This document shows, one piece after another, positions 1 through 12,747 of a DNA stretch of 64,000 nt. The stretch is taken from the NCBI RefSeq assembly GCF_000203815.1, contig NW_004457639.1, forward strand, positions 930,001-994,000, given 5' to 3'. This stretch comes from Cavenderia fasciculata (lineage: Eukaryota; Evosea; Eumycetozoa; Acytosteliales; Cavenderiaceae). Numbering within the stretch: the stretch's first letter is position 1; each line of letters opens with the position of its first letter. A program made the translations under genes and the position numbers. The notes beneath the pieces were generated by a model, which was not told the origin of the DNA, searched no databases, and saw only the letters and a program-made list of their open reading frames with translations.

Positions 1-1147
1 CCCTATTCACCATTGGTTCATTCAAATAATCAATCAGTCATTGAAGAAAGATTATTCAATACTACAAAGGCTGTATCATCTATATCACAATTTTCATCAA
101 TCTATATTCCAATTTCCTCTCAGCATTGGGATACTATTAATCAATCAAATTTTAATACTTTAAATGTAAATACATATTTTTTTCAAATCAAATATCATAT
201 ATTTATATATTTATATATTATTATTATTGGTTCCAACTATATACTTTTATTAATTTTCTTTTTTTTTTTAGATGAATAATAATTATCAAACATCATCAAT
301 TATTGCTTCTGCAATTGATACAGCTACACTTTATTATAGATCAAATTATCCTTATTCTTTGGGTGAATTTTGTCGTTCACTATCGGTTCAATCATTAAAT
401 CTTTGTACACTTTCAACCACCTTTCCCAGTTCGATTGCTAAACTTGGCATTAAACGATCAAATGCCAATAATTATAATAATAGTCCATATACTTATCCTT
501 CAACTCCATTATTTTCAAATCCTGCTTTACATTATTTAACTCCTTTTATTTCAAATGTAAGTGAAAAAAAAGAGTTCACCAACAATATATATTAATATTA
601 ATATTAATATTAATTCTTTTTCTTTTTCTTTTTTGTTTAGGTTCAAAAATCATCATTTTCAGAGATTATATCAATTAGAGGTGATCCAATTGATGAAGAA
701 TCAAATACAATTGAAAGTCAACAATCTTATGATAGTGTAAAGAAAATAATTGAAGGTTATATTGAATTTTCTAAAAAGAATTCAATCTATTCACCACAAA
801 CTACGGCCATTTGTAATATTTCACAACCATTTATTGTTGATAGTTTAAGATTCCCTGCTTACAATATCACAAAACAGAAATCACAAAACTCTACTGCAAT
901 GGAAATTGATGGGCAAGTAGCTGCTAAATATGATGAACCACCTCAATCTATTTTATCACATATTCAAAATGGCCCATTGATTGCGAGCTACCTCAAACCA
1001 TTATGTCAACAATTCAAAGAATTGACAAAGTCTAGAAATGTTCAAGTTTATAGAACTGATGAAGATCCAACATCAAATGAAATGATTATTGAACATTTAC
1101 ATTCATTAAATGATAGTTATAGTAATGTATCAAATCATAATTTTTAA
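1..1147 (+). CDS. Misato/DML1-like protein, C-terminal part (5' end outside window)
   Basis: Partial gene, open at the left edge. Exons 1-165, 272-556 and 641-1147 join in phase across two introns (GTAAAT..AG, GTAAGT..AG). The visible 318 residues include IIASAIDTATL followed by a short hydrophobic stretch, a segment IISIRGDP, a proline/phenylalanine patch PFIVDSLRFPAYN, and an ending with LHSLNDSY. From memory, the same order (a 'SA.ET.TLP' helix, an 'SRG' segment, a 'FP..SFP' patch and a terminal 'L..L...Y' helix) occurs in the C-terminal half of Misato/DML1, a tubulin/FtsZ-related protein linked to mitochondrial distribution. The GTPase-like N-terminus is not in the window, so this is an inference from weak motifs. 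The stop lies about 80 bases from the end of the convergent VPS54 gene. Confidence 0.5.
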
Positions 1148-1230
1148 AATAACAAAAAAAAGAATAAAAAGAAAGATAAAGATTTTGCTCTTCTATCTAT
1201 TATTACTTTTATATTATTTATTCCGTTTGC

Positions 1231-4200
1231 TTAAATTGGCATATGAGTTTGAATATAATCTTCAATTACATTTCCTGGGTCACCAGCATATTGTAGTTTT
1301 CTAAGTGATGCCATCAGGTGAAGAACATCATTATGGATTCTTCTCTTGGCAGCCTTTGATGAAATATTCTCCAACTTTGGAAAACATTCAATCAATAGAT
1401 TGTTTATCATGTAATAGATATTGGTAAACACCTTGAATATATGATCAGGTGGCAATAATGTCATCAATACCTTGTGAAGCGTTGAAATATCTTTGATCAG
1501 TGATGAAAATGGTGGTGATGGAATTGGCATATTATCATCTTTTAAATCTAATGCCTAAAAAGATGGAAAATAGATGGAGGTATAAATACTTTTAAATCAA
1601 ATATTTATACATTATTTTACTTTTACTTTTACTTACACTTAAGGCTTTTAAATGATTAATTGATCTTTCTTTTACAATATCAATAAATTTACTAAATATT
1701 TCACTACGATGTGATGTATAGTCTTGAGTAAGTTTATCGAAATTATTGAGTAGGGCATATTGATTTTTAGAGGGAAGGAATCTTTGAAGATAGGTCTTTA
1801 GGTATGGAATAAGTTTAACTAGAAAACTAAGACATTGTGAAGTTAGACCAAGATGTTTTGATGTAATGGTCTTGGTTCTCATAATCTGTCTTGCTCCAGC
1901 TCCAAGTACCAACTGATAAGTTATTCCATTAAATGTATTTAACAATTCTGCAATTTTAGGTATAGAGTCTACAGCCAACATTGGTATTTTTTCAATACAA
2001 TTTAAATAATCATCAATAAATTTTAAAAGCATCAATGTAGTATTACCAATCTTGAATTTTTCTCCACTTAAACTAATATCTTCTCTAATAGTTGTTTCTT
2101 GTTGATTATCATTATTATTACTATTATTATTATTATTTTGATTATTATTATCAGTAGTGGAGGAAAGTGGAGGAGTTGAAGAAGGGGGAGAATCAGAAGG
2201 TTCTAAAGATAAATTTACAATGTTGTCTATGATATTTTGAAATTCCGAGGCAACGATGACTGGAATCCACTCTTCATTTTCAAGAATGAGGGTGATGTGT
2301 GAAATTTTATGTTTGTGGAATGCGTCCAAGAACAATTTGAGTTGAGTCAATTGCATTGATCGCAAACTAGTCGCTTTCTTTTTGTTTTGTAATAGACCCT
2401 CCAAGAATTGAATAAACCCTGTAATCTCTTGGTTGAGTTGGACAAACTCGGTAAGTGGCAGTTTTGAATTGATTTCCAATCTTGTTTTAATAAGAGCACC
2501 AAATCTATCCTGTGTAGCTTCATTAATATTATTTAAAATCTCTATACAAATCAATTTAATATTATCTAATTGATTTCTTTGAGATGAAGGTGAAGTTGAG
2601 GAAGTAGAAGGTGAGGTTTGTTTGGGAGAGGCGACATGTTGTTGAGTTTGAGGAGGAGGACTACTATTAATTTCTTGAATTTTAATACCTTCTTGAATAA
2701 TTAGATCCAAGATGATTCTAATCAATGTCAATTTCCTTTTAAATATTTTGTGTACATGGGTAAAGAGATGGGTGTATTCGACAGGTGACAATTTTAAAAG
2801 TTTAATATTACATTCTCCCCAATTATAGGCGTGATGAGCGCGCGCATTGTCAGATGATGAAGGATTCTTTTGATTCTCTAGTTTGTGTAGACCATCCTCT
2901 ACTGCAACTTGATAAAGTTGTGATACTGAATCGATAGCAGCCACACGGAATGATTCCAAACATTCATGAACTCTACCATTTCTAAGGACATTCATTACAA
3001 TTGGTAGTAATGATTGATGTACATTATTTCTAAATTGTTCTTCTACATTATCTTGTGATTGGGAGGTATTATCTTGTTGTTGTTGCTGTCCGACATTGAA
3101 AATAATGTCATCATTTAATACCAATCTATTAAAATCATTTTCCATCATCTTATCAATCAATTTAACCATTTCAGCGAGTTGAGGTGAAAGATTTCTCAAT
3201 GATGATATAGGGGTCAAATTTCCAGACAGAACCTCTTGTGTCGATTGAATGAGGTCCAATGCACCTCCATAATCACCCTTTGAAAGTAATAATTGTAGAG
3301 TTGGTTGAGCTTGTTTTACATCAGATACCAATGTCAACTTGTTTAGTGTATCCAATGTTCTATTCTTTTGTAAATAAAGTCTTGAAATATTTAAACTACT
3401 TTTTACAACTTCATTATCTACTTTGTTTAATATATCTCTAAAAGATAAAATAAATAAGGGTTAAATTAAATGAATAAAACATATGTTGTTCTTTCTATTT
3501 ACCTTGCACTTTTTAATTCAACATAAAGAGTCTTTAATTCACTTCTAAATTGTTTCAATTCATGCATTGCATTGAAAAAGTCTAGAAACTTGTCTCGAAC
3601 ATGACCAACTATATTCTCTTCGATGATGGAAGAATAATGTTCTAGTTTTTGAAAGAGGATTGGTGATGGATCACTGTCGGCATACTCTAGTATCTGACTT
3701 TTCGACAAGTTTGGTTTGAAAAAGAATTCTGGTATATTCTCCAAACTTATAATCTCCTCTGGTGTTTTCTTGTTTGATGGTAATAAATCTTTACTTTGAT
3801 TTTCATGAAATATTTTATATACCTAGGTAGAAATTGAATGATTGATTGATTAATAAACAATGTGAATATATTATATTATATTGTCTTTTGTTGTATAGTT
3901 GTTGATAAATTTACAGCAGCAATTTTAGTTAGATAAGATTGAAATGATTGAGCACTTATATTTGGCATTGAAGTAGATAGAGGAGGGATGACTAGATCAC
4001 TAGGAGCCCATTCGTTTTGTAGTGGTGCCATGGGATCCAAGCATACTGATGTCAATGATTGTGCAAATACAAAAGGTTCATCATTATGTTGTTGAAATAG
4101 TATCTCTGATGGTGATCTCTTTATAGATGATTCTTTGTTCTTGTTGTTATTGTTGTTGTCTAGTGTTGAATTGACAGGTGATCTATATCCATATGAATTT

Positions 4201-4283
4201 TGCCTTTTATGTTGAGTCATACTACTACTATTACTACTACTATACTCTCCCCCATTATTACTTGGGTGATTAGTATTACTCAT
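1231..4283 (-). CDS. vps54: VPS54, GARP tethering complex subunit
   Basis: Four exons on the minus strand: 4283-3915, 3822-3503, 3437-1637 and 1554-1231, all in phase, giving about 937 residues, close to the usual length for Vps54. The N-terminal ~120 residues are Ser/Asn-rich and disordered. A conserved coiled-coil region follows, with the Vps54_N hallmark QPTLQLLLSKGDYGGALDLI (about residue 258) and then LIDKMMENDF. The C-terminal Vps54 domain occupies about residues 640-937. In the family, Vps54 joins Vps51-53 to tether endosome-derived vesicles at the trans-Golgi network. Low-complexity inserts (poly-Asn near 2,110-2,160; Ser/Thr-Pro near 2,580-2,660) interrupt the domains, as is common in this lineage. 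I chose the ATG at 4283 over one 23 codons upstream because the upstream stretch is AT-rich and unlike coding DNA. Confidence 0.85.
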
Positions 4284-4450
4284 TACTAATAAACTATATA
4301 ATATCAATAAAGATTTAATAGACTCTTTTAAAAAAGAGAATGAATCATGCATGAAGACACTCTTTTTACTTCATGAATCATCACTCCCAAAAAAGTTAAA
4401 TTAAAATGTTTGAAATTCAATATTTCGATTAATATTAATCATTGAAACAC

Positions 4451-4485
<35 letters not shown>

Positions 4486-4726
4486 TATACATTAATATTA
4501 GGAGATTGATGGATGGATGGATAGGATGGATATAGGGGATTTAAAATTTGGATATTTATTTAATTCCAAAAAATAAATAAGTATTAAATTAAAAGGGGGA
4601 TAAAGGAGAGAGAGAGGGTTAGATTATTATTGTTATTATTATTATTATTATTATTATTTTAGTTAATGTGATTTGGATGTTTGAGATTATTTTTTGTTTT
4701 GTTTTGTATTTTGTTTTTGTTTTGTT
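4284..4726. other. Intergenic stretch between VPS54 and the CudA-like gene
   Basis: About 440 bases holding the VPS54 upstream region and the 3' end of the next gene. It contains a TA dinucleotide run at about 4,453-4,480, a GGAT-rich stretch near 4,508-4,530 and an ATT/TTA run near 4,626-4,658. No gene was seen. Confidence 0.7.
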
Positions 4727-6773
4727 TTAGAATCTTGATCTTAATCTCTTTGTACCAGTTGCTTCAAATATATAGGTAAATGGAAGTGGGTTACTGTAGT
4801 TTCTACCATCGTTGGTGATGACTACTTGAACTGGTAATTCAGTTCCATCGGGTGGACAAAAGTTGGCAGGTGCAGGATAAGGAGGAAGTGTAAAGAATAA
4901 AACAGACTCGCTGAATAATTCAATGTTGTTGGCTGGAATGTCGCCATGTGGCGTATGGAATATACAACGTAGAGAATTGCATCGAATAAAGGGTGATCCG
5001 ACAACATGCATTTGGTCACCTCCCTGTGTCGATCCACGATTATTGCTAAGAGTACGTAGGGTGACATTACGACGACGTGACAATACCTTTTGATTAGAGT
5101 AGGCATAGAATGCTCTTGATCTCTTTAAAAATGGACTTCCATTTGGTAAAATGAATCGTTTGTTGTCATCGGTCAATAAAACATACTCTAAACAAAACTC
5201 ATTCTCTTGATGTTTGGTTGATGCTTCTGTCATTGATAAACTATCAAATACAACCTTTCCATCTTTTCCTACTGGTACTATTTTATTGCCTCCTAAAATA
5301 TCTTGTGACTAAAATGAATCAATGGTTAATATCAATATTTCAATTCATTTCATTTCTTTTCTATTTCTTTATATTTTTTGTTTTACATACTGGACGTTCA
5401 GTAGTTGAATTGGCATAGGCTAGTTGAGCCAATACAGCACTGACATTATTTTTGGCATAGTCTCCTACGACTCTGATGGCGCAGTTAAATGTTCGACGAT
5501 CGTTTGGAGTACGAGTACGTACGTCAGAGGGAGGTTGTTGTTCGACGATTACGTCTACTTCGCCAATGAGAAGGACAGTCTGAGACTGTGGAAGGATGAT
5601 AGATGGACTGTTGGCAGTTACCTGGTTCATGCTGGATCCAGGTGTAGCACGAATAATTGGATTGTTGATGAGATAGGTCGACGTAATATCATCAGACACC
5701 AATTCTTGAAATAGACTAGGTGAAGAAGTATTGGTTTGCATCGGACTTAACAAAGATGTATTTATCGTACCATTGGGTGAATATATACTACCATTATTAT
5801 TATTCGTAATCGTAGATGTAGTTGATGTATTATTATTATTAATATTGTTATTTATATTTGGCGTTCTATTTATATTTAGTAAATTATTATTATTATTCGT
5901 AGTTGAGGTATTATTATTATTAGTATTTAACATGTTGTTGTTGGAGGTATTCGTATTATTATAAAGTTGTTGATGGTTTTGATGTTGATTTTGTTGTTGT
6001 TGTTGTTGTTGTTGCTGTTGTAATTGTTGTTGTTGTTGTAGACTATTTTGAAGGTTGATGATACTGTTGTTGAGTTGTTGTAATTGTTGTTGTTGCAACT
6101 GTTGCAATTGTTGTTTGATTTGTTGTTGGATCATTGGTTGGTGTTGAACACCTTGGTATATATTGTTGGCACCAACGCCAGTACCAGTACCAGGACCACC
6201 TCCAATATTGATATTCGAACTATTAAACAATGGCGTGGTATGGATGGGAGATGGTGTCGAATGACCTGATGAAGGTGACATTGTAGACGTAGTAGATGTA
6301 TTGGTTGGTGAAATGAGATGATTATTATTATTATTGTTATTATTATTCATAAGGTTATTGAGTCCACCATTTTGATGAATGTGGTGAGAGATGAGTTGAT
6401 GGTGCACCGTGTTGATGAGATTCGATGGTTGCACACCGACCGACGATGAGGTAGATGGCATCTCGACACACATGCCTGTGTTGTCCATCGGCCCCGTCGG
6501 GTTGTTGTAAAAGGAGTAGAGCGAGCTTGGGAACTGAGTGCCTTGCGAGATGAGCTGTTGCAACGACTCGGTGGCACTGTTGTGCAGTTCAGGTAGCTGC
6601 AACGCCTTGAGTGTCGTGGCTACTGGGGCACCGGTCAGATCCTCAAATGCCTGTGCCATACCCACACCCGTAGGTGGAGAGGGTGGGTTCTCAATCTTTA
6701 CATTGATAAGATTCGACTCAAGACTACCATTATTGAGGTAGTTTTCAAAGTTGATTAAACCTGAATCATCCAT
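4727..6773 (-). CDS. CudA-like transcription factor (candidate)
   Basis: Two exons, 6773-5391 and 5308-4727, separated by a GTATGT..AG intron, give 654 residues. Residues 1-150 are ordinary sequence, about 150-370 is Asn/Gln/Ser-rich with a long Gln run, and about 385-654 is a compact conserved core. The core has RTFNCAIRVVGDYAKNN, then a segment STKHQENEFCLEYVLL, SPFLKRSRAFYAYSNQKVL, and RCIFHTPHG/PFTYIFEATG-like beta-strand segments. This strand-rich layout behind a Gln/Asn-rich N-terminus resembles CudA, a dictyostelid nuclear DNA-binding protein of late development with relatives in Entamoeba. That match is from memory and has not been tested. The C-terminus ends in a basic cluster (KRLRSRF), which could be a nuclear signal. 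The 5' end of the gene is visibly richer in G and C than its poly-Asn middle. Confidence 0.5.
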
Positions 6774-6804
6774 GATCTGTATAGTATCGATATGATGATA
6801 GGAA

Positions 6805-6839
<35 letters not shown>

Positions 6840-8035
6840 ATGAAGTAGTTGTAGTAGTTGTTGCTAATTGCTTGTAATGATGATGACGATGATGGTTTGT
6901 TTGTTGGTGACGTAGTTGTAGATAATATCGATTAATTTTGTGTCTTGTCCTTTTTACAACAACAATCGAGTATTGGTGTTGATAGCTGTAATATGACTAC
7001 ACTTTATATTATTATTATTATCTCTTGTCTTTCTCTTTCTCTTAAATTGATGATGATGTTGTTTTTCGATTGATATTTGTGGGTGTTGTTGATTGAGAGC
7101 AAGAAACGCACTTTTTTTAAAAAAACAACCTTTATGATTTTGTGTTGGGTTGGATGGACAAAGAGAAGTCTGGGAAGGTAATAATAATAGATTGATTGAT
7201 AGAAAGATAAATAGATATCTTTTTTATAACGAAGAATAGTTGAATGAAAAATGAATAGTATTTTACTCTTATTATTCAAAATAAGTGTGGGTAGTACTAG
7301 TAGCGTAGGAGTTGTTAGGTTGTTGAGAGAGTGATAGGAAAGGGGATGGGTTTAAGGGACGGAAATATTTAGTCTATGAGTGCGTAAGGGGGGGGAGGAG
7401 GGAAGTCCTTTTAAATTGTGCGTGTGTTTGTTTTAGAGGCGACTAACCGAGTCCGAAGTTGTGATTGATGATTGACCGAGCGTGATTGATGATTGAAGAT
7501 GAAGTTAATATTAAATATTAGGAGTCACTACACAAGGTAGTATAGTTGATGTAGATTGTTTACGTAAATAAAAGAAAAGATGATTAAAACAAGCCCTAGG
7601 GAACGAATGAATTCCTATGAAATCAATCGGGATATCTTCTAATATTGCCCAGGACGAAGAGGTGTCGGATTTTTGCGAAAACTTTCTTCAAAAGACACTC
7701 TGCGCCTCTCCATTCAATGGCACAACAACGAAACAGCTGCCACGAATCTTACAATATCACACTTACAATTGTAAAAGACACCAAAATATCTTTATAACTT
7801 TGATATTTTTAAAGATCAGAAAGACCGAGTGGAGATATGAGGGATTTTGGTGAACTCCTGACCGACAAACAGACTTAATTTGCGTTAATTAAAATAAGGT
7901 ATGCTTTTATTACTAAGCTATAAACTCTTTATTACTTTATTTCTTTGTTTGTATCATAATAATTATAATAATAGTTAGTATGTGAAATTGGGGGTAAAAG
8001 GAAAAGTTGATTGTAGATAGAAGTCTACTAGAATT
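6774..8035. other. 1.26-kb upstream region of the CudA-like gene
   Basis: Long non-coding stretch with a GTA/TAG trinucleotide run at about 6,808-6,839, purine-rich and G-rich patches near 7,320-7,400, and a short repeated GATTGATGATTGA motif near 7,460-7,495. An ORF at 7,617-7,853 has no recognisable content. The length fits a regulated developmental gene on the minus strand; that is an inference. Confidence 0.5.
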
Positions 8036-8283
8036 TTAAATTCTTCTATAAGACTTGGCAGATCCAAAAACAGAATTGCCTGATGTTTTGTTCATCGATT
8101 GTTCTTGAATCGTATTATTGGATCCAAAGGAATAGTTGGTTTGATTAGACACGAATGATGAACTAGAGAGGGAGATTTTGGTAAGGGCAGCTAAGGAAAA
8201 AAAAATAATAATATTAATATTACATAGAGTCTATCAATCTTTTAATTGATTTTTTTTTTACAATTACACTTACTAAAAATCAT
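8036..8283 (-). CDS. Small serine/asparagine-rich protein, hssA/2C-like layout
   Basis: A gene too short for standard ORF calling. Exon 1 (8283-8274) encodes only MIF plus one base, followed by a GTAAGT donor. The intron ends in a T-rich tract and CCTTAG, and exon 2 (8190-8036) completes 54 residues in phase. The product is rich in Ser, Asn and Thr (for example LSSSSFVSNQTNYSFGSNN) and ends in YRRI. Dictyostelids carry many small Ser/Gly-rich proteins of the hssA/2C/7E group that begin MT(I/L)F and are split after the first few codons; this gene has that layout but lacks the Gly-rich tail. Function is unknown. I rest the call on splice signals and reading phase, not on homology. Confidence 0.5.
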
Positions 8284-9379
8284 TGTATTATTTATTATAT
8301 TATTGATGATGATGGAAATGGAAATATAATATATATATAAATTTATGAAAAGTGTAAATCGAGTATTTGATTTATTTAAATTGTAAAATGGATGATGTAA
8401 TTTAATGATTAATTGAAACTTGATTTGGGTTTAATTTATAGGTTACAAATGTAGGGAGGATTGAGTTTGGAGAGTTTCGAAATTGATTCCTTCTTGTTCC
8501 AAAAAAGGATCGAATCTTTAATAGAGCATAGATTGATTCAAGTATATTTTACCATCCATGTATGATGTCAGTGGGTGTGCTAGGGTTAGGTTTGTTGATA
8601 AGATTATTACCAAATTAAAATCATGATTCCTCTCACCCTTGAGAGAGGAGAGGACAGGAGAGAGGTATTTGCGATACCGATCTTTGCATCAGGTATATAT
8701 GCTTGTTTGTTACTTGGTGAATCTTTGGAAATTTATACTATCAAAGAATTGATTGGCAATATTAATATTAATAAAATTAATTTGTCCATATCACCTGGAG
8801 TACTCCAGCTCACTCACCCACTCACTCACTCAAGTGATGTTGTGTTGATTAAAGATCGGCGTAAACCCTCCAGAAATGAAAAGATTACATTCTTGAAATG
8901 TCTATATATATTAATTACCAAGAGTTCAAACAGTGTGTTTCAACCAAAAAAAAAAGAATCATCATCATCATTATCGGTATTGAATCTTTCTTTTCTAAAT
9001 ACACACCCTCATGCATGCATCATGATGATACATTATAACAATAACTAAGCATTCATTAAGTAGGATCTTGATCTAATTCACACCTCACCACGCACTAAAC
9101 AACCCTATAAAGTGTGAAAGTTGGTATCATGAACCAAAAAATCTGCTGTCAAGCCGATTGGTTGAGGGGTTTAAAACTACTTTAAAGGATCACCCCACCC
9201 TTCTTCTTTAATACTTTAAACACACACACAATCAATTAATTACACACACAATCGTGACCTAATATATTATATATCTTTATCGCACGTGTAGTCTTTATAT
9301 CATCAAAGTCGACACTAGAGAGAGAATTCTTCATACGCTAACAGCCATACACGATTAATCAATCGATATTAAATTCAAA
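8284..9379. other. Divergent promoter region, 1.1 kb
   Basis: Lies between the minus-strand small Ser-rich gene and the plus-strand Mcp1-like gene. It holds an oligo-T/AT promoter-like stretch near 8,310-8,420 and CA-rich DNA near 9,210-9,255. A 141-codon ORF at 8,623-9,048 shows no recognisable domain and is not called. Confidence 0.5.
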
Positions 9380-10330
9380 ATGTCTGAACAAAGTAATAAC
9401 AACAACAACAACAATAACAAAGTGTACGATGATAATGACAATACCTCTGGCGGCGATACCGATAAAAGAAAGGGTGGTTTAATTTCATTCTTGACAAAGA
9501 TTGAAAACATCAAAGCAATTCAAGGTACGAATGAATGAATAATCATACATATCACAAAAAGGTTCAACCCTTCATCTTCACTCTCTCATCGTCACGTGAA
9601 GAGAGAGAAAGAATCGTCGATGGATTACTACAATTGGAATATAATCTAATTTACACTTTTTTTTTGTTAAATTATTTACTTATATGTAGCAATCACTGGA
9701 AGTGTTATTGCAACATTCTATCAAGTACATTTGGTAACGATTGTTGGATCACATTTTGGGGAATCTGGATTCAATGGATTATTAGAGTATTTCAGACCAT
9801 TTTATCAAAATCGTGTGTTTGAAACATTGCTTGCTGGCTCTGTCGTTGTACATTTGTCTGCCAATCTCTATATGATATTTAGTGGTAGAAAAGATAACAC
9901 TCAATTCTATGAGAGAGCACCTGGACACACTAAACTACCATCACCCTATGGATTACACCAAATAGCCGGCGCCCTTGTATCAGTCTTTATACTTGGGCAC
10001 ACTGCTGCCACTCGTATCCCAGCACTCTGGATCAAAGGTTATCAACTCAATTACAAGGATATCCATTACACACTTAAACAATGGGGTGTTGTCTTTTACC
10101 CATACTATACACTCTTTTCAGCATCGATGTACTATCATTTCGTATTCAACAATGTTCGTATCTTTAACAAATACATTCTCGGTAGAAAAGACTATCGCAA
10201 ACGTGAACTACAAAGTAAAAACGTTTGGTATGGTGTAGCCACATTTGGAGTCATCCTTTCATTTTCTTGTTGTCTTGCATTGGGCGGTCAATATTTTAGA
10301 GTAAATCCATTATATTCTTTAAAGAAATAA
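9380..10330 (+). CDS. Mcp1/DUF1691-like multi-spanning membrane protein
   Basis: Exons 9380-9524 and 9690-10330 (GTACGA..AG intron, in phase) give 261 residues. The first 45 residues are Asn/Asp-rich. At least four hydrophobic segments follow, at about 52-68, 93-113, 137-155 and 228-246, with a further aromatic-rich one at 180-200. Histidines lie inside these segments (VVHLSANLY near 102, LHQIAGALV near 138, ILGHTAATR near 152, YYHF near 198). This is the pattern of the small four/five-helix bundle with His-bearing helices found in succinate dehydrogenase C/D-like and DUF1691 (yeast Mcp1) proteins. Mcp1 is a mitochondrial outer-membrane protein that recruits Vps13. Family assignment is from remembered patterns, and heme binding is not shown. 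Confidence 0.45.
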
Positions 10331-10411
10331 TCTTCTATCAATTGATAGAGATAGATTATTTTTGTATAAACTATAAAAAAAAAAACATTTAATAAATATT
10401 TATAATCTCTA

Positions 10412-10456
<45 letters not shown>

Positions 10457-10457
10457 G
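10412..10457. repeat. (ATT)n microsatellite
   Basis: Uninterrupted ATT/TTA trinucleotide run between the convergent Mcp1-like and DHHC genes. Confidence 0.9.
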
Positions 10458-10513
10458 TTTGATGATGCTATGCTATTATATTTGTTGTTATTTACCTTTT
10501 ATTATTATTAATG

Positions 10514-11964
10514 TTAAACATTATCAACACTTGAATGAATGAGAGGTGATATTTCGAAATTAACAGGGAATATTAAACCAGAGGTTCGGTCATAGGTAGG
10601 ACTAACAGGTATAAGCCATAGAGCTGGAATGGTGCCAAATACCTTGCAAATATTATGATAGGCACCCTTGTCATAGGGTGAGGAGGCACCACTACTATTG
10701 GATGAAAAATGTCTAACTCTTGATTTCTTTTCCATGTGTTCAAGAGTCGTTTCGTTTCTTAAAATATATGAAAGATGTGTGCATGTAAAAGCAGTTAATC
10801 CCAATCCAAATATTAAAGCAATAATAAATACTACTCCAACAAATACATTTGCATCTCCCTAAGAGTAATATGAAAATATAAAAATATTAATATATATTTG
10901 GTTGTAATGAATTAACTATCTATCTATTCATACCTTATCTAATAATCTTCCAAAGTTTGATAAAGTTGTACCCAAAACAAAATAACATAAAATAGTTGCC
11001 CAGAATAAAAATAATACAAAGAATTTATAATTAAAATAACCAACACAATTATTAACAAATGGACTTTAAATATAAATATTTGTAAAAAGATAGATATAGA
11101 AATTAATAATCAATTATCTCTTATATATATTTGTGAGTATTAACATACCAATGATGATCCATTTTTAAAACACATCTTTTACATTTTGAACAATGATGAG
11201 CTCTATCTGGTTTATGCTTATTACATTTGTTACAAAATCTTTTTTCTCCTTGACTCTTGGTTTCATTTACCAATTTCGATGGATCAATAGAATTATTATT
11301 ATTGTTATGTGAAAATAAACTAAAATCGAGAGAGAGATATTTAGATTAATAATGAGTTGCTGAATATCTCTTTCAACTTGATATATATATATATATTTAC
11401 TTGTTGTTTTTAGATTGAACAATTGAAAGGAAATTGGAAGGAGGTGTTCCAGGGTCAGTAAAAGTAGTTTTGAAAAGTGATACATGAGCAATGATAAAGA
11501 TGAAATGATACAGTGCTAGAATGACAAGACATCCAGCACGTGAAGACATGGTAGATGAATGAACTGCCAAATCCACATAGTAATACAGATAGGGGATATA
11601 CGAAAATATTAACAAAAACTCTAGGAATATAATAGAGAATAGTCCAATATCAAGTCTTGTCCTCCAATAATCTTTAACTTGAACAATGTCATCTCCCATT
11701 TGACTACTATCAATTAGAGATTGATGTTGTTGTTGTTGACTAGTATGTTTCTTCTTTTTTGGTGCTACTGTACTATAGTTTTGGTCATCGTCGTCATCGT
11801 CGTCATCATCGTCATCCGATATAGATGCAATGGCAGTCGATGTATTATTCGATGCTTTATATTTCTTTTGGTATTGTTTGTCACCAACCAAAGAAGATGA
11901 TGAAATAGATGATGAAGAAGCTTCATATCTATCATCTTCAATAGTTATTGAACTATTATTTGTT

Positions 11965-11996
<32 letters not shown>

Positions 11997-12257
11997 GTTG
12001 CTTATTTCCATAGAGACATTGCTATCATATGATGTTCCTCCTCCTCCTCCACCACTTTCACTAAAGAATCCAAATGGGTTACTACTACTACTACCCCCAC
12101 TCTTTGTCTTTCCATTATTATATTCCATTGTATTAATTGATGATGTTGATGTTTCAGTACTAGAGTTGAATTGAGTTTGTGTTGACGATGAATGATTATA
12201 GTTATTGTTATTATTATTATTATTATTGCTATTAGGATTGTTCACGTCGAATCTCAT
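10514..12257 (-). CDS. DHHC-type palmitoyltransferase
   Basis: Four exons (12257-11401, 11319-11149, 11063-10934, 10858-10514) give 500 residues. The first ~190 residues are disordered, with Asn, Ser, Gly and Asp runs. Two transmembrane segments follow (about 205-230 and 240-262). The Cys-rich domain comes next: [18 protein letters not shown], then the catalytic DHHC and PFVNNCVG; the catalytic Cys (residue 343) has its codon split by an intron. Two more membrane segments follow, then the TTLE motif (the family's TTxE) and a short cytosolic tail. Family members attach palmitate to cytosolic cysteines of membrane proteins, passing it through the DHHC Cys. All the expected residues are present, so the enzyme looks active. 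The substrate cannot be read from sequence. Confidence 0.9.
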
Positions 12258-12668
12258 TCTTCATTCCTACTCCTTCCTCTTCTTCTTTTTCTCTCCAACA
12301 ATAAATAATAAACTATTCTATATTAAGTTTGTTAAGGTCTTTGTCTCTCTGTATGTCTATTTAATTTAGTTTAGGGGTTCCTCAAACTCTGAGTCAGTTG
12401 TTCAAACAAAAAATAAAATTAAAATTAAAATATTTTAAATATTTTTAAAAGTTTTTGGAACAAGTTGTGGGTAGTGCTTCAAAAAGGCAGATTTATAAAG
12501 CAGAGTAAAGTAGTAGGCAGTAAAGTAGTAAAGTAGTAGTAGTACAAATTTATTGTTATAGATTATATATTTTTGATTAAACCTATGTATGTATTAAATG
12601 GGTGAAGGGGATGGAGGGAGGGAGAGGATGAGGTGTTGTATCTATCTGTTTGTTTAAATTATATATTA

Positions 12669-12747
<79 letters not shown>

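Noticed and set aside
7617-7853. 78-codon plus-strand ORF
   Set aside because: No recognisable content and no splice partners; it sits in the long upstream region of the CudA-like gene.
8623-9048. 141-codon plus-strand ORF
   Set aside because: No domain, codon use like the surrounding promoter DNA, contains repeat-derived sequence; lies in a divergent promoter region.
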